From: Bacteroidales bacterium UBA5382
GTDB lineage: Bacteria > Bacteroidota > Bacteroidia > Bacteroidales > Dysgonomonadaceae
NCBI GenBank assembly: GCA_002409745.1
Contig: DHOU01000006.1
Coordinates: 1 to 33,473 of the forward strand
Direction: 5' to 3'
DNA length: 33,473 bases
In this document: positions 19,700 through 25,715 of the stretch, in pieces
How the letters are laid out: each line of letters starts with the position of its first letter
Numbering within the stretch: the stretch's first letter is position 1
Made by a program: the position numbers and the translations under genes
Notes under the pieces: generated by a model
Seen by the model: only the letters and a program-made list of their open reading frames with translations
Told to the model about the DNA's origin: nothing
Database searches by the model: none

Positions 19700-19850
19700 C
19701 TATAATAACATTGTATCCATACGGCAGCCTTAAATATTGTACGAAACTATTGAATGTATCGGGAATATTTTATACATTTGCGCTATCTCTTGTAATAAAA
19801 AAGAAATAAAGCCATTTTTAGATGTCATTATTTAACAACATAACGTTCAA
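19700..19850 (+). repeat. Panacea-gene promoter and start region, duplicated at 21341-21482
   Basis: This stretch shares CTATAA-AACATTGTATC, AAATATTG, TATCGGGAATATT (19757-19769), the -7 box and TCATTATTTAACAACATAA with 21341-21480. Here it contains the genuine promoter and the first codons of the Panacea gene. The other copy lies in front of the third XRE gene. Confidence 0.8.
19773..19780 (+). promoter_or_regulatory. Putative -7 promoter element of the Panacea operon
   Basis: TACATTTG matches TAnnTTTG, 42 bases before the ATG at 19822. TATCGGGAATATT (19757-19769) lies directly upstream, between the expected -33 and -7 positions, and recurs in the promoter of the third XRE gene. Confidence 0.5.
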
Positions 19851-20373
19851 TGAAGAAAAGACGCTGAATGCAGTGCTTTATATCGTGGGCAAGTTAAGGC
19901 GAAAGGATTTTCATAAAATATTTAAAATCCTCTATTTTTCCGACAGGGAACATTTAAATGAATATGGGAGATCCATTACGGGAGATACGTATATTGCCAT
20001 GACTGACGGCCCTGTTCCTTCCAACCTTTACGATATATTCAAATCCGTGAGAGGGGACGGTTATTTTAAATCATATGGAAAAGGGTTTGAAGATTATTTT
20101 TCAGTCATGGACTGGGATTTTATTAAGGCAAATAAAGCGCCGGACTTACGCAAGCTCTCCAAAACAGATTTAAAACATATCGATCAATCGCTTGCAATGT
20201 ATGGCGAATTATCATGGGATGAAATAAAAGAGAAATCTCACGATTATGCTTGGCGCAATACGGCCGCGAACAGAGAAATTAAATTTGAAGATATTATTCG
20301 GGAAAGTGGCGGAGATGATGATTTTATTCATTATGTAAAAGAACAAAATGATCTTGTCGCATTATGTAAATAA
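19822..20373 (+). CDS. Panacea-domain (DUF4065, SocA-like) protein, probable antitoxin
   Basis: A 183-residue protein with the DUF4065/Panacea fold. The diagnostic block is KIFKILYFSDREHLNEYG (about 32-49), then SITGDTYIAM and GPVPSNLYDIF (63-73). Later SLAMYGELSWDEIKEKSHDYAW (about 133-154, shown in part) closes the domain. Panacea domains neutralise very varied toxins encoded next to them (PanAT systems), and SocA is the Caulobacter relative. The stop codon overlaps the next start as TAATG, so the two are translationally coupled, as expected for a toxin-antitoxin pair. The antitoxin role is inferred from family and arrangement. Confidence 0.85.
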   Translation: MSLFNNITFNEEKTLNAVLYIVGKLRRKDFHKIFKILYFSDREHLNEYGRSITGDTYIAMTDGPVPSNLYDIFKSVRGDGYFKSYGKGFEDYFSVMDWDFIKANKAPDLRKLSKTDLKHIDQSLAMYGELSWDEIKEKSHDYAWRNTAANREIKFEDIIRESGGDDDFIHYVKEQNDLVALCK

Positions 20374-20822
20374 TGAAAATTAAGAATGATTTAGACAAAA
20401 AAGTAAGAGAAGAACTTTTCAGGTTAACTTTATCAAGGGGCGCAGTATTTTTAAACAAGTTTGCTGAAATCGACCATCCTAAATTCTTTGTCGTTGCAGG
20501 ATTAAGTCAAGATAAAATATATACTTGTTCTTTTTACATTAATTCAAACATTCATCCGGCGCTAACGAAAAAACAAGAGCTTCTAAATTTACAAGTTCCA
20601 ATTAAAGGAGATAAGTATAGTTTTCTAACTCATACTTCTTTTGTTTGCTGTTCAACTGTGTTGCCTGTCAAAACGACCAATATTCACTCTTGGATTATCA
20701 ATAATACTTGTTCGTACAAAGGCCAATTAGACAAAGATGATTTAGCAAATGTAACGTCGGCTATTATTAACTCCGGTTTATTAACCGACGAAGAAATAGA
20801 ACTTTATTTTAATGAAGAATAA
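20373..20822 (+). CDS. Unrecognised protein coupled to the Panacea gene, candidate toxin
   Basis: A 149-residue protein that I do not recognise. It starts on the TAATG overlap with the Panacea stop. Visible features are a beta-rich N-terminal half (GAVFLNKF, KFFVVAGLSQDKIYTCSFYIN at about 31-51, split only by length), a cysteine-bearing strand SFVCCSTVLPV (about 89-99) and a helical C-terminus (DDLANVTSAIINSGLLTDEEIELYF). The opening strands recall the SH3-like barrel of MazF/PemK toxins (a GxVF start followed by a conserved hydrophobic strand), but the family's usual motifs are not clear. The partner role is inferred from its place beside a Panacea domain. Its stop lies 6 bases before the second XRE gene. 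Confidence 0.65.
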   Translation: MKIKNDLDKKVREELFRLTLSRGAVFLNKFAEIDHPKFFVVAGLSQDKIYTCSFYINSNIHPALTKKQELLNLQVPIKGDKYSFLTHTSFVCCSTVLPVKTTNIHSWIINNTCSYKGQLDKDDLANVTSAIINSGLLTDEEIELYFNEE

Positions 20823-20828
20823 ACAATT

Positions 20829-21257
20829 ATGGAAACAACTTATAAAGTCAGCGGGAAACATATCGGTTATAACGTAAAGCGCTTGCGTGAAATTCTGGGA
20901 GTGAAACAGGAGGATTTGGCGGAAAGGCTGCAACTGTCGCAACAGTCGGTATCCAACCTGGAGAATAAAGACGACTTGGATGATGACACGTTGGAAAAAG
21001 TGGCGAATGCGTTGAACATCCCGGCGGAAGCAATTAAAAACTTTACCGATGAAAACGCGATTCATGTTATTTCAAATAATTTTGCTGATAGTTCAATTGC
21101 ATCTGTTATCAATAATTATCCAATCAATAATCCGATTGAACGGATTGTACAATTATATGAAGAAAAGGTGGCCCTCTATGAACGGATGCTGAAATCGGAG
21201 CAGGAAAAAGTCTCTTTGCTGGAAGAACTTCTCAGAAACAAATCAATGCCGGAATAA
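20829..21257 (+). CDS. XRE-family regulator with C-terminal coiled coil, paralogue 2
   Basis: A 142-residue paralogue of the gene at 19234, with helix-turn-helix at about 13-70 (GYNVKRLREILGVKQEDLAE, QLSQQSVSNLENKDDLDDD). Its coiled coil is one heptad shorter: VQLYEEKVALYERM replaces the VQLYDDKVKLYEEKVALYERM-type stretch of the other two. It follows the candidate toxin by 6 bases and has no promoter of its own, so it is the third gene of the Panacea operon. The leader ATAAACAATTATGG matches that of paralogue 1 and contains the toxin stop codon, so the upstream genes end exactly where XRE homology begins. Confidence 0.9.
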   Translation: METTYKVSGKHIGYNVKRLREILGVKQEDLAERLQLSQQSVSNLENKDDLDDDTLEKVANALNIPAEAIKNFTDENAIHVISNNFADSSIASVINNYPINNPIERIVQLYEEKVALYERMLKSEQEKVSLLEELLRNKSMPE

Positions 21258-21340
21258 AAAGGCTGTGTGAATGGTAATCCGTTAAGGATATAGAAAATCG
21301 TAAGATGTTGAAGAGTAGTATGAATGGAGGGGATTAATTG

Positions 21341-21482
21341 CTATAACATTGTATCGAACGAAAATTCAAATATTGCACAAAAATATCAGTTCTATCGGGA
21401 ATATTGCATATATTTGTCCTGTCAATAGTAGGAAAAAAGATATAACGCTATTTTTCAATTGTCATTATTTAACAACATAATT
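21341..21482 (+). repeat. Duplicated Panacea promoter with relic of the first Panacea codons
   Basis: This is homologous to 19700-19850. It keeps ATAACATTGTATC, CAAATATTG, TATCGGGAATATT (21393-21405), a -7 box and TCATTATTTAACAACATAA. The relic would encode SLFNNI, as in the Panacea protein, but its start codon is TTG (21459-21461) instead of ATG. The copy runs straight into TTATGG of the third XRE gene. Confidence 0.82.
21409..21416 (+). promoter_or_regulatory. Putative -7 promoter element of the third XRE gene
   Basis: TATATTTG matches TAnnTTTG and occupies the same place as the Panacea -7 box at 19773 in the duplicated stretch, preceded by the same TATCGGGAATATT. Confidence 0.5.
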
Positions 21483-21941
21483 ATGGATACGACTTATAAA
21501 GTTACGGGAAAACATTTAGGATACAATGTGAAGCGCCTACGTGAGATACTAGGAGTAAAACAGGAAGACTTGGCAGAGAGAATGCAACTATCTCAACAAT
21601 CAGTATCCAAATTGGAGAATAAAGACGATTTGGATGATGAAACATTGGAGAAAGTAGCGAATGCTTTGAACATTCCGGCGGACACCATAAAAAAATTCAC
21701 AGATGAAGGGGCTATTCATTTTATATCAAACACATTTGCCGATAATTCATCGGCTTCATATAATAATTTCACAATCAATAATCCGATAGAACGAATTGTG
21801 CAGTTGTACGATGATAAAGCGAAATTATACGAAGAGAAAGTAGCTCTCTATGAACGGATGCTGAAATCGGAGCAGGAAAAAGTCTCTTTGCTGGAAGAAC
21901 TTCTCAGAAACAAATCAAATACCGAATCGAAAGAGGCTTAA
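21483..21941 (+). CDS. XRE-family regulator with C-terminal coiled coil, paralogue 3
   Basis: A 152-residue paralogue with the helix-turn-helix at about 13-70 and the long form of the coiled coil (LYDDKAKLYEEKVALYERML). The frame is open eight codons further upstream from a TTG, adding SLFNNII, but those codons are the relic of the Panacea gene start. The ATG at 21483 aligns with the other two paralogues and is the likely start. The gene is a mosaic: its middle resembles paralogue 1 (DEGAIHFISNTF, LYDDK), while 73 bases near the 3' end (21846-21918) are identical to paralogue 2 (21174-21246). It is probably expressed from the copied Panacea promoter. Confidence 0.88.
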   Translation: MDTTYKVTGKHLGYNVKRLREILGVKQEDLAERMQLSQQSVSKLENKDDLDDETLEKVANALNIPADTIKKFTDEGAIHFISNTFADNSSASYNNFTINNPIERIVQLYDDKAKLYEEKVALYERMLKSEQEKVSLLEELLRNKSNTESKEA

Positions 21942-22123
21942 AAAACGAATGGAACAGATTTAGGGTAAGCTTATTGATAATGCCGGACTTTATAGGGGTT
22001 GTATCGAAACTATCTTTTACCGTTGCGTTCATCTCTAAAGTTCCTTCTTTCTCCTATTTTATTCTTCGGCTTAAGGACTATCCCCCAAACTTCAAGGTGA
22101 AAATACCTCGCTTTAGGCTTTCA

Positions 22124-22354
22124 GCCTGAAACGAGAAGTAAAAAGACTGAATTTTCCACCGCGGAGTCTGAATCTTCCACCTCTAAGACTGAATTTCGGA
22201 TGATAAAGGCCGAAAATTGCACCTCATCGCCAGAAAGTCGGGTCTTCAAGCCTAATCGTTGGATGTGACAGCCTGAAAGCCGGAAGAAAGAGCCTGAATT
22301 TTCAGGTTTGAAACGTGAAATTTCAGCTTCGGAACGTCGAAACTGTTTAAAATT
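22124..22354. repeat. Degenerate tandem array of eleven 21-bp units
   Basis: Units begin at 22124, 22145, 22166, 22187, 22208, 22229, 22250, 22271, 22292, 22313 and 22334. Each is exactly 21 bases with no indel. The conserved core is GnCTGAA at unit positions 1-7: G in 9 of 11 at position 1, C in 9 at position 3, T in 9 at 4, G in 9 at 5, A in 10 at 6 and 10 at 7. Position 12 is always G or C, and A dominates position 21. The other positions are highly diverged. It is not a CRISPR, because units are contiguous and degenerate. Confidence 0.8.
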
Positions 22355-22605
22355 CTTACGAAAGGCTGTAATTAAACGATTCTTCGCCCTCAAAAAGTTT
22401 CTTTTTTGTATTCTTCTTCCTCTTATTTGGCTCAAATAGCCCGCTCTTATCGCCAAAACGAGAAAGAAGACTGCTAAAAAATAATTCTTTCTGAATCGCG
22501 AAATAAATTTAAACAGATTCTTAAAACTTGCGATGGATATTGGGAATAAAGGGGAACATAAGCTGATCGGGCGATGGAAACGCTCCGGTGAAAAGTTTTA
22601 AAGAA

Positions 22606-22640
22606 CCCCGCGAGAAATAGATTCTGTATTTCGGGCGGGG
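22606..22640 (-). terminator. Terminator hairpin of the hypothetical gene at 22668
   Basis: CCCCGC (22606-22611) pairs with GCGGGG (22635-22640), and an inner GAAAT/ATTTC extends the stem. On the minus strand it is followed by the T-rich TTCTTT. It lies 28 bases after the stop codon. Confidence 0.65.
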
Positions 22641-22667
22641 CAACACTCATTTCTTTCAAGTACCGGC

Positions 22668-23141
22668 TTATTTTGCAGCCGTTTTACCGGATCGCGCGAA
22701 GAACTGGCTCACCTCGGCCCTTTTTTCTTCAAATCCCGGCGTGCCGGTTCCGGCTTTGTACGAGGTATAAGCGTGATCCACCAACGACGACTGAAGGTTG
22801 TCGTAGTCATGAAGCGTTTTGGCGTTGATGAGCCCTCGCGTCAAGCTTTGAAGGCGGTTGATGATGTTTTCAAGGAAGGCGCGACTCTTGTAATCTTTCT
22901 CAAATTCGATCCAATCGACATCGGGAGAATCCAATTCCGGTTGATTGACGTGATAATCATACGTTTTGTTCACCACCAGTTTATTATTCTCGTTAATGCT
23001 CCCATACTTCAATCGTTCTTTTGGTTCGAGGTTCACAACTATCGGCGAAAGCGACGTTTCTAATCCTATTAAAGCGGTGTCGACGGCAGTACTTTGTTCT
23101 GCGTCGAGATGTTTGTTGTTTAAATTTGTTATCGTTCCCAT
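22668..23141 (-). CDS. Conserved-type hypothetical protein, unknown function
   Basis: A 157-residue soluble protein with no signal peptide or membrane segment. It begins MGTITNLNNKHLDAEQ, has a central SPIVVNLEPKERLKYGSINE segment, then PELDSPDVDWIEFEKDYKSR, and a helical C-terminal half with LENIINRLQSLTRGLINAK and SYKAGTGTPGFEEKRAEV. It ends in a basic tail. I recall similar proteins in Bacteroidetes, always of unknown function. The ATG start, own terminator and regular amphipathic helices support a real gene. It stands alone on the minus strand beside the repeat array. Confidence 0.78.
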   Translation of the reverse strand: MGTITNLNNKHLDAEQSTAVDTALIGLETSLSPIVVNLEPKERLKYGSINENNKLVVNKTYDYHVNQPELDSPDVDWIEFEKDYKSRAFLENIINRLQSLTRGLINAKTLHDYDNLQSSLVDHAYTSYKAGTGTPGFEEKRAEVSQFFARSGKTAAK

Positions 23142-23557
23142 AATGATGAAAATTTAAAATGGTTGGTACTATGAAAAGGCGGCTCTTTTCTCTTTTTGGG
23201 CCGTCGATAAAAACGGGATCATAAATATAATGATCGCATATAAAACAAATCATCTCGAAAAAAGTTAGGGTAGAAAATGCGACTTTTATAAACTTTAATA
23301 TTGTCGTGGACGAATATCCCATCGTTCATCAGATCGATAATCTTTCTTAACATTGTTGTGCGATTTAGGACTGTTTGGTGAGTGGTACATAGAGAGCATG
23401 GAAATCATTACTTATCACGATTGTATCACATAATTACAAGTTCTGATTTTGTATTTTCAAAATAAAAATCGTATCAAAATTCGTATAAATAGAAAAGATA
23501 GACTTCTCGATTTTTGGTTTACCTTTGTAGTTGTTGTACTTATAATAAAACGAAAGA
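23142..23557. other. Divergent AT-rich intergenic region
   Basis: This 416-base stretch separates the divergent genes at 22668 and 23558. No gene was found. The only regulatory sign is TACCTTTG at 23520-23527, a -7 element for the plus-strand membrane protein. No clear promoter was found for the minus-strand gene. Confidence 0.5.
23520..23527 (+). promoter_or_regulatory. Putative -7 promoter element of the 8-TM protein gene
   Basis: TACCTTTG matches TAnnTTTG, 31 bases before the ATG. Confidence 0.5.
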
Positions 23558-24460
23558 ATGAATATCCAAAAAAATAATGTGTGGAAGACGTTAGCTTCCT
23601 TTTTTATGGTTTTGTTTGCCATGCCGTTGGGGCATGCGCTCATGATTATGATGGAAAATTGGATGACCCCTACGGCCATGCATTATGCGGCATTTACTAT
23701 GGGAGCGGTAGGACTCGTGATGGTTATCATCGGTGTGTTTGCCCAAGGCGATACGCGCCAAACGCTATGGGGACTTTTTGGCGGATTGTTGTTCTGGACG
23801 GGATGGATCGAGTTTATATTGATGTATTATGCCCGCCGTTACGGAGTGCAGCCCGAAATGGTTAACGGCGAAGTGGTTACCAAGCCGGAGTATTTGTTGT
23901 TCCCGGCGACATTCGGCTTTTGGGCGATGTTTATGCTATTATATTTGTTTAGTGCAAAAACGGGCTGCAATTTCTTCAACTGGTGCCAGAAAGTGTTCTT
24001 CGGAAATAAAAAGAATGCGATTGTGGTACGTCCCATGACACGCCATACCTCGATCGTTACGTTTATGGAACTGAACATGATTCTGTGGACCAGTTATCTG
24101 TTGCTTATGTTTTGTTATGACAGTCATTTTCTAGGCGATCATCATCCGGTGACGTTTTTGGTGGGGCTCGGCTGTTTCATCGGCGCGATCTTTATGTTTA
24201 TCCGACAGTTGAAAATCAGTTCCTGGGGAGCCAATATTCGTTTTTCCATCGCCACCGTTATTGTTTTCTGGGTTCCTGTGGAGATATTGGGACGGGTGAA
24301 TTTCTTCAAAGAAATATGGACCGAGCCGGCAGAGCATCAAACCGAAATGATCATTCTTCTTGTGGCTTTTATCCTCTTGGCCGCCGGCATAGGATATGCC
24401 TCATACAAAAAGAAAACCGATCGTAAGAAATCCGGGCCTGATAATGCTCCGACCGTCTAA
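23558..24460 (+). CDS. Eight-TM integral membrane protein, unknown function
   Basis: A 300-residue protein with about eight hydrophobic segments, at roughly 10-31, 41-62, 68-90, 112-133, 167-186, 196-213, 226-245 and 263-283. It ends in a short basic, polar tail. Loops carry conserved-looking aromatic and charged residues: MMENWMTPTAMHYAAF between segments 1 and 2, FWTGWIEFILMYYARRYG in segment 3, and SHFLGDHHPV with two adjacent His before segment 6. I do not recognise the family. The His/Glu/Trp content inside membrane segments would fit a redox or metal role, but that is speculation. The gene appears monocistronic and converges with the SRPBCC gene. Confidence 0.82.
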   Translation: MNIQKNNVWKTLASFFMVLFAMPLGHALMIMMENWMTPTAMHYAAFTMGAVGLVMVIIGVFAQGDTRQTLWGLFGGLLFWTGWIEFILMYYARRYGVQPEMVNGEVVTKPEYLLFPATFGFWAMFMLLYLFSAKTGCNFFNWCQKVFFGNKKNAIVVRPMTRHTSIVTFMELNMILWTSYLLLMFCYDSHFLGDHHPVTFLVGLGCFIGAIFMFIRQLKISSWGANIRFSIATVIVFWVPVEILGRVNFFKEIWTEPAEHQTEMIILLVAFILLAAGIGYASYKKKTDRKKSGPDNAPTV

Positions 24461-24498
24461 TCGCCCCGGGCGGTTTGACGGATAATCATTTTAATAAA

Positions 24499-24945
24499 TC
24501 ATTCGCAAACAGATAATTCTACTCGTTTCTTTAATTTCAGATTCATTTCTTGAAAACCGGCTAACGTGTTTCTCTCAATCATCGTTTTCATAAAAGGTAC
24601 AAGTATCCCGGAAAAGATTTCTCCTTGAATGAAACGCGTTGTGTCGCCTTCTTTCACCAATTTGAAATAATGTTCCCCATCGAATAATCCTTTTATGAAT
24701 AACCTCCCTATCCACCGGATCTCCTTGCCTTCATCGACCGTAATAATTGTTGGCCTGAATTTCATCGGTTTGGCGTTAGGAGGTTTTATTTCGACTTCCA
24801 TTTTTGCCGATTTTGCCAAGCTTCCGCTTATCGACAAAATGAAGGGATTCCACTCTTTATATTTCTCAAAATTAATGAGATGTTCCCACACTATCTTAGG
24901 TGTAGCGTGAATAATTACTTCAGATTTTATTTCTTTTCTTATCAT
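24499..24945 (-). CDS. SRPBCC (START-like) domain protein
   Basis: A 148-residue single-domain protein of the SRPBCC superfamily, a helix-grip fold that encloses hydrophobic ligands. Evidence is the opening strand IKSEVIIHATPKIVWEHLINFEKYKEW (about 6-32, the typical 'A.pe.VW..l.d...y..WNPF' pattern), then strands with GKEIRWIGRLF and GEHYFKLV, and the long C-terminal helix GFQEMNLKLKKRVE. The ligand is unknown. It lies 68 bases downstream of the Crp/Fnr-type gene on the same strand and may be co-transcribed with it. Confidence 0.85.
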   Translation of the reverse strand: MIRKEIKSEVIIHATPKIVWEHLINFEKYKEWNPFILSISGSLAKSAKMEVEIKPPNAKPMKFRPTIITVDEGKEIRWIGRLFIKGLFDGEHYFKLVKEGDTTRFIQGEIFSGILVPFMKTMIERNTLAGFQEMNLKLKKRVELSVCE

Positions 24946-25013
24946 AATGGACAGCTATTTTTGTATTACGCAACAAAGATCGTTCATTTTGATAAGAGAG
25001 TTCTTGACATTTA

Positions 25014-25580
25014 TCAAGAATTCTTCTTCCTTATCCGGCTGAACGTTTCAGCGGTCATTCCCAGCATGGATGCCAAGTATTTCAAAGGCACTTGATTGAA
25101 CAGGCGCTTGTTGTTGTGAAAAAAACGGAGATAACGTTCTTCCGAATTGAGTGAAAGAAATTGAAAAATTCGATTCTCCATGGTTGTAAAGCAATTCACG
25201 AGAAAGATTTTTTCCAATTCAGGCCAATTGGGGATCACCGTACCGATCGTATCGTAGTCGCTTTTGGATATAAAGTATAAGGTCGCGTCGGTGATTACTT
25301 CAATATTCCATCTTGCCGGCTGATTCAGCATGAAACTATTTAAATCCGTACCGAACTGGCCTTCTGTCGCAATCCATTGAGTAATATCTTTGCCGTCGTT
25401 TAGTGTCGATACTCGAAGAATGCCGCTTTCTATAAAAAACATTTTTTTACAATATTGTCCTGTTCTTAAAATAAGCTCGCCTCTTTTAAGAACTACTCTT
25501 TCAAAGTGTGCCGCAACAGAAGATAGCTTATCCTCTTGAATAGTAAAATAGGTGTTGAGATATTTTTCTAGTTGATTCAT
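25014..25580 (-). CDS. Crp/Fnr-family transcriptional regulator
   Basis: A 188-residue regulator. A cyclic-nucleotide-binding-like beta barrel fills about residues 20-115 (KRGELILRTGQYCKKMFFIESGILRV split only by length). A dimerisation helix lies at about 120-150. A compact C-terminal helix-turn-helix follows (VPLKYLASMLGMTAETFSRIRKK, about 163-186). It lacks the cAMP-binding Arg-Ser pair of E. coli Crp and the FNR cysteines, so the signal is unknown. It is shorter than Crp (about 210). The divergent EamA transporter shares its promoter region, which suggests local control. Confidence 0.9.
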   Translation of the reverse strand: MNQLEKYLNTYFTIQEDKLSSVAAHFERVVLKRGELILRTGQYCKKMFFIESGILRVSTLNDGKDITQWIATEGQFGTDLNSFMLNQPARWNIEVITDATLYFISKSDYDTIGTVIPNWPELEKIFLVNCFTTMENRIFQFLSLNSEERYLRFFHNNKRLFNQVPLKYLASMLGMTAETFSRIRKKNS

Positions 25581-25597
25581 ATCGATGGATTTTTACA

Positions 25598-25605
25598 CAA
25601 AAATA
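25598..25605 (-). promoter_or_regulatory. Putative -7 promoter element of the Crp/Fnr gene
   Basis: The minus strand reads TATTTTTG (TAnnTTTG), 18 bases before the ATG. It lies only 26 bases from the divergent -7 box of the transporter gene. Confidence 0.45.
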
Positions 25606-25631
25606 GCCATTACTTTAATAAAAGAAAGCAG

Positions 25632-25639
25632 TACCTTTG
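25632..25639 (+). promoter_or_regulatory. Putative -7 promoter element of the EamA transporter gene
   Basis: TACCTTTG matches TAnnTTTG, 77 bases before the ATG. Confidence 0.45.
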
Positions 25640-25715
25640 TCTTCTGGAAACTGGCGGCATCCTGATTGCCGTTGTAAGTTCTCGTTTGTAAGATTGTTTT
25701 AGGAAAAGAAAGAAT

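Larger units (their letters stand above)
21942..22667. other. Long gene-free region with a tandem repeat array
   Basis: There is no convincing gene in 726 bases. The region holds the 21-bp repeat array (22124-22354) and the terminator hairpin at 22606-22640 that belongs to the next minus-strand gene. The rest is pyrimidine-rich sequence (22025-22080 and 22380-22430) in which I see nothing. A 111-codon open frame on the minus strand through the array has only a TTG start and repeat-derived composition. Confidence 0.6.

Noticed and set aside
21459..21482. N-terminal extension SLFNNII of the third XRE protein from a TTG start
   Set aside because: These codons are a duplicated fragment of the Panacea gene start. 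The two paralogues begin at the position of the ATG at 21483.
22124..22354. CRISPR array
   Set aside because: Units are contiguous and degenerate, without constant repeats separated by unique spacers, and no cas genes are present.
22121..22456. A 111-codon minus-strand open frame through the 21-bp repeats
   Set aside because: It has only a TTG start, no ATG and no promoter, and its sequence follows from the repeat itself. I list the repeat instead.
24453..24481. Possible terminator between the 8-TM gene and the SRPBCC gene
   Set aside because: CCGTC/GACGG gives only five pairs and the inner CGCCC/GGGCG leaves a one-base loop. No T-tract follows.
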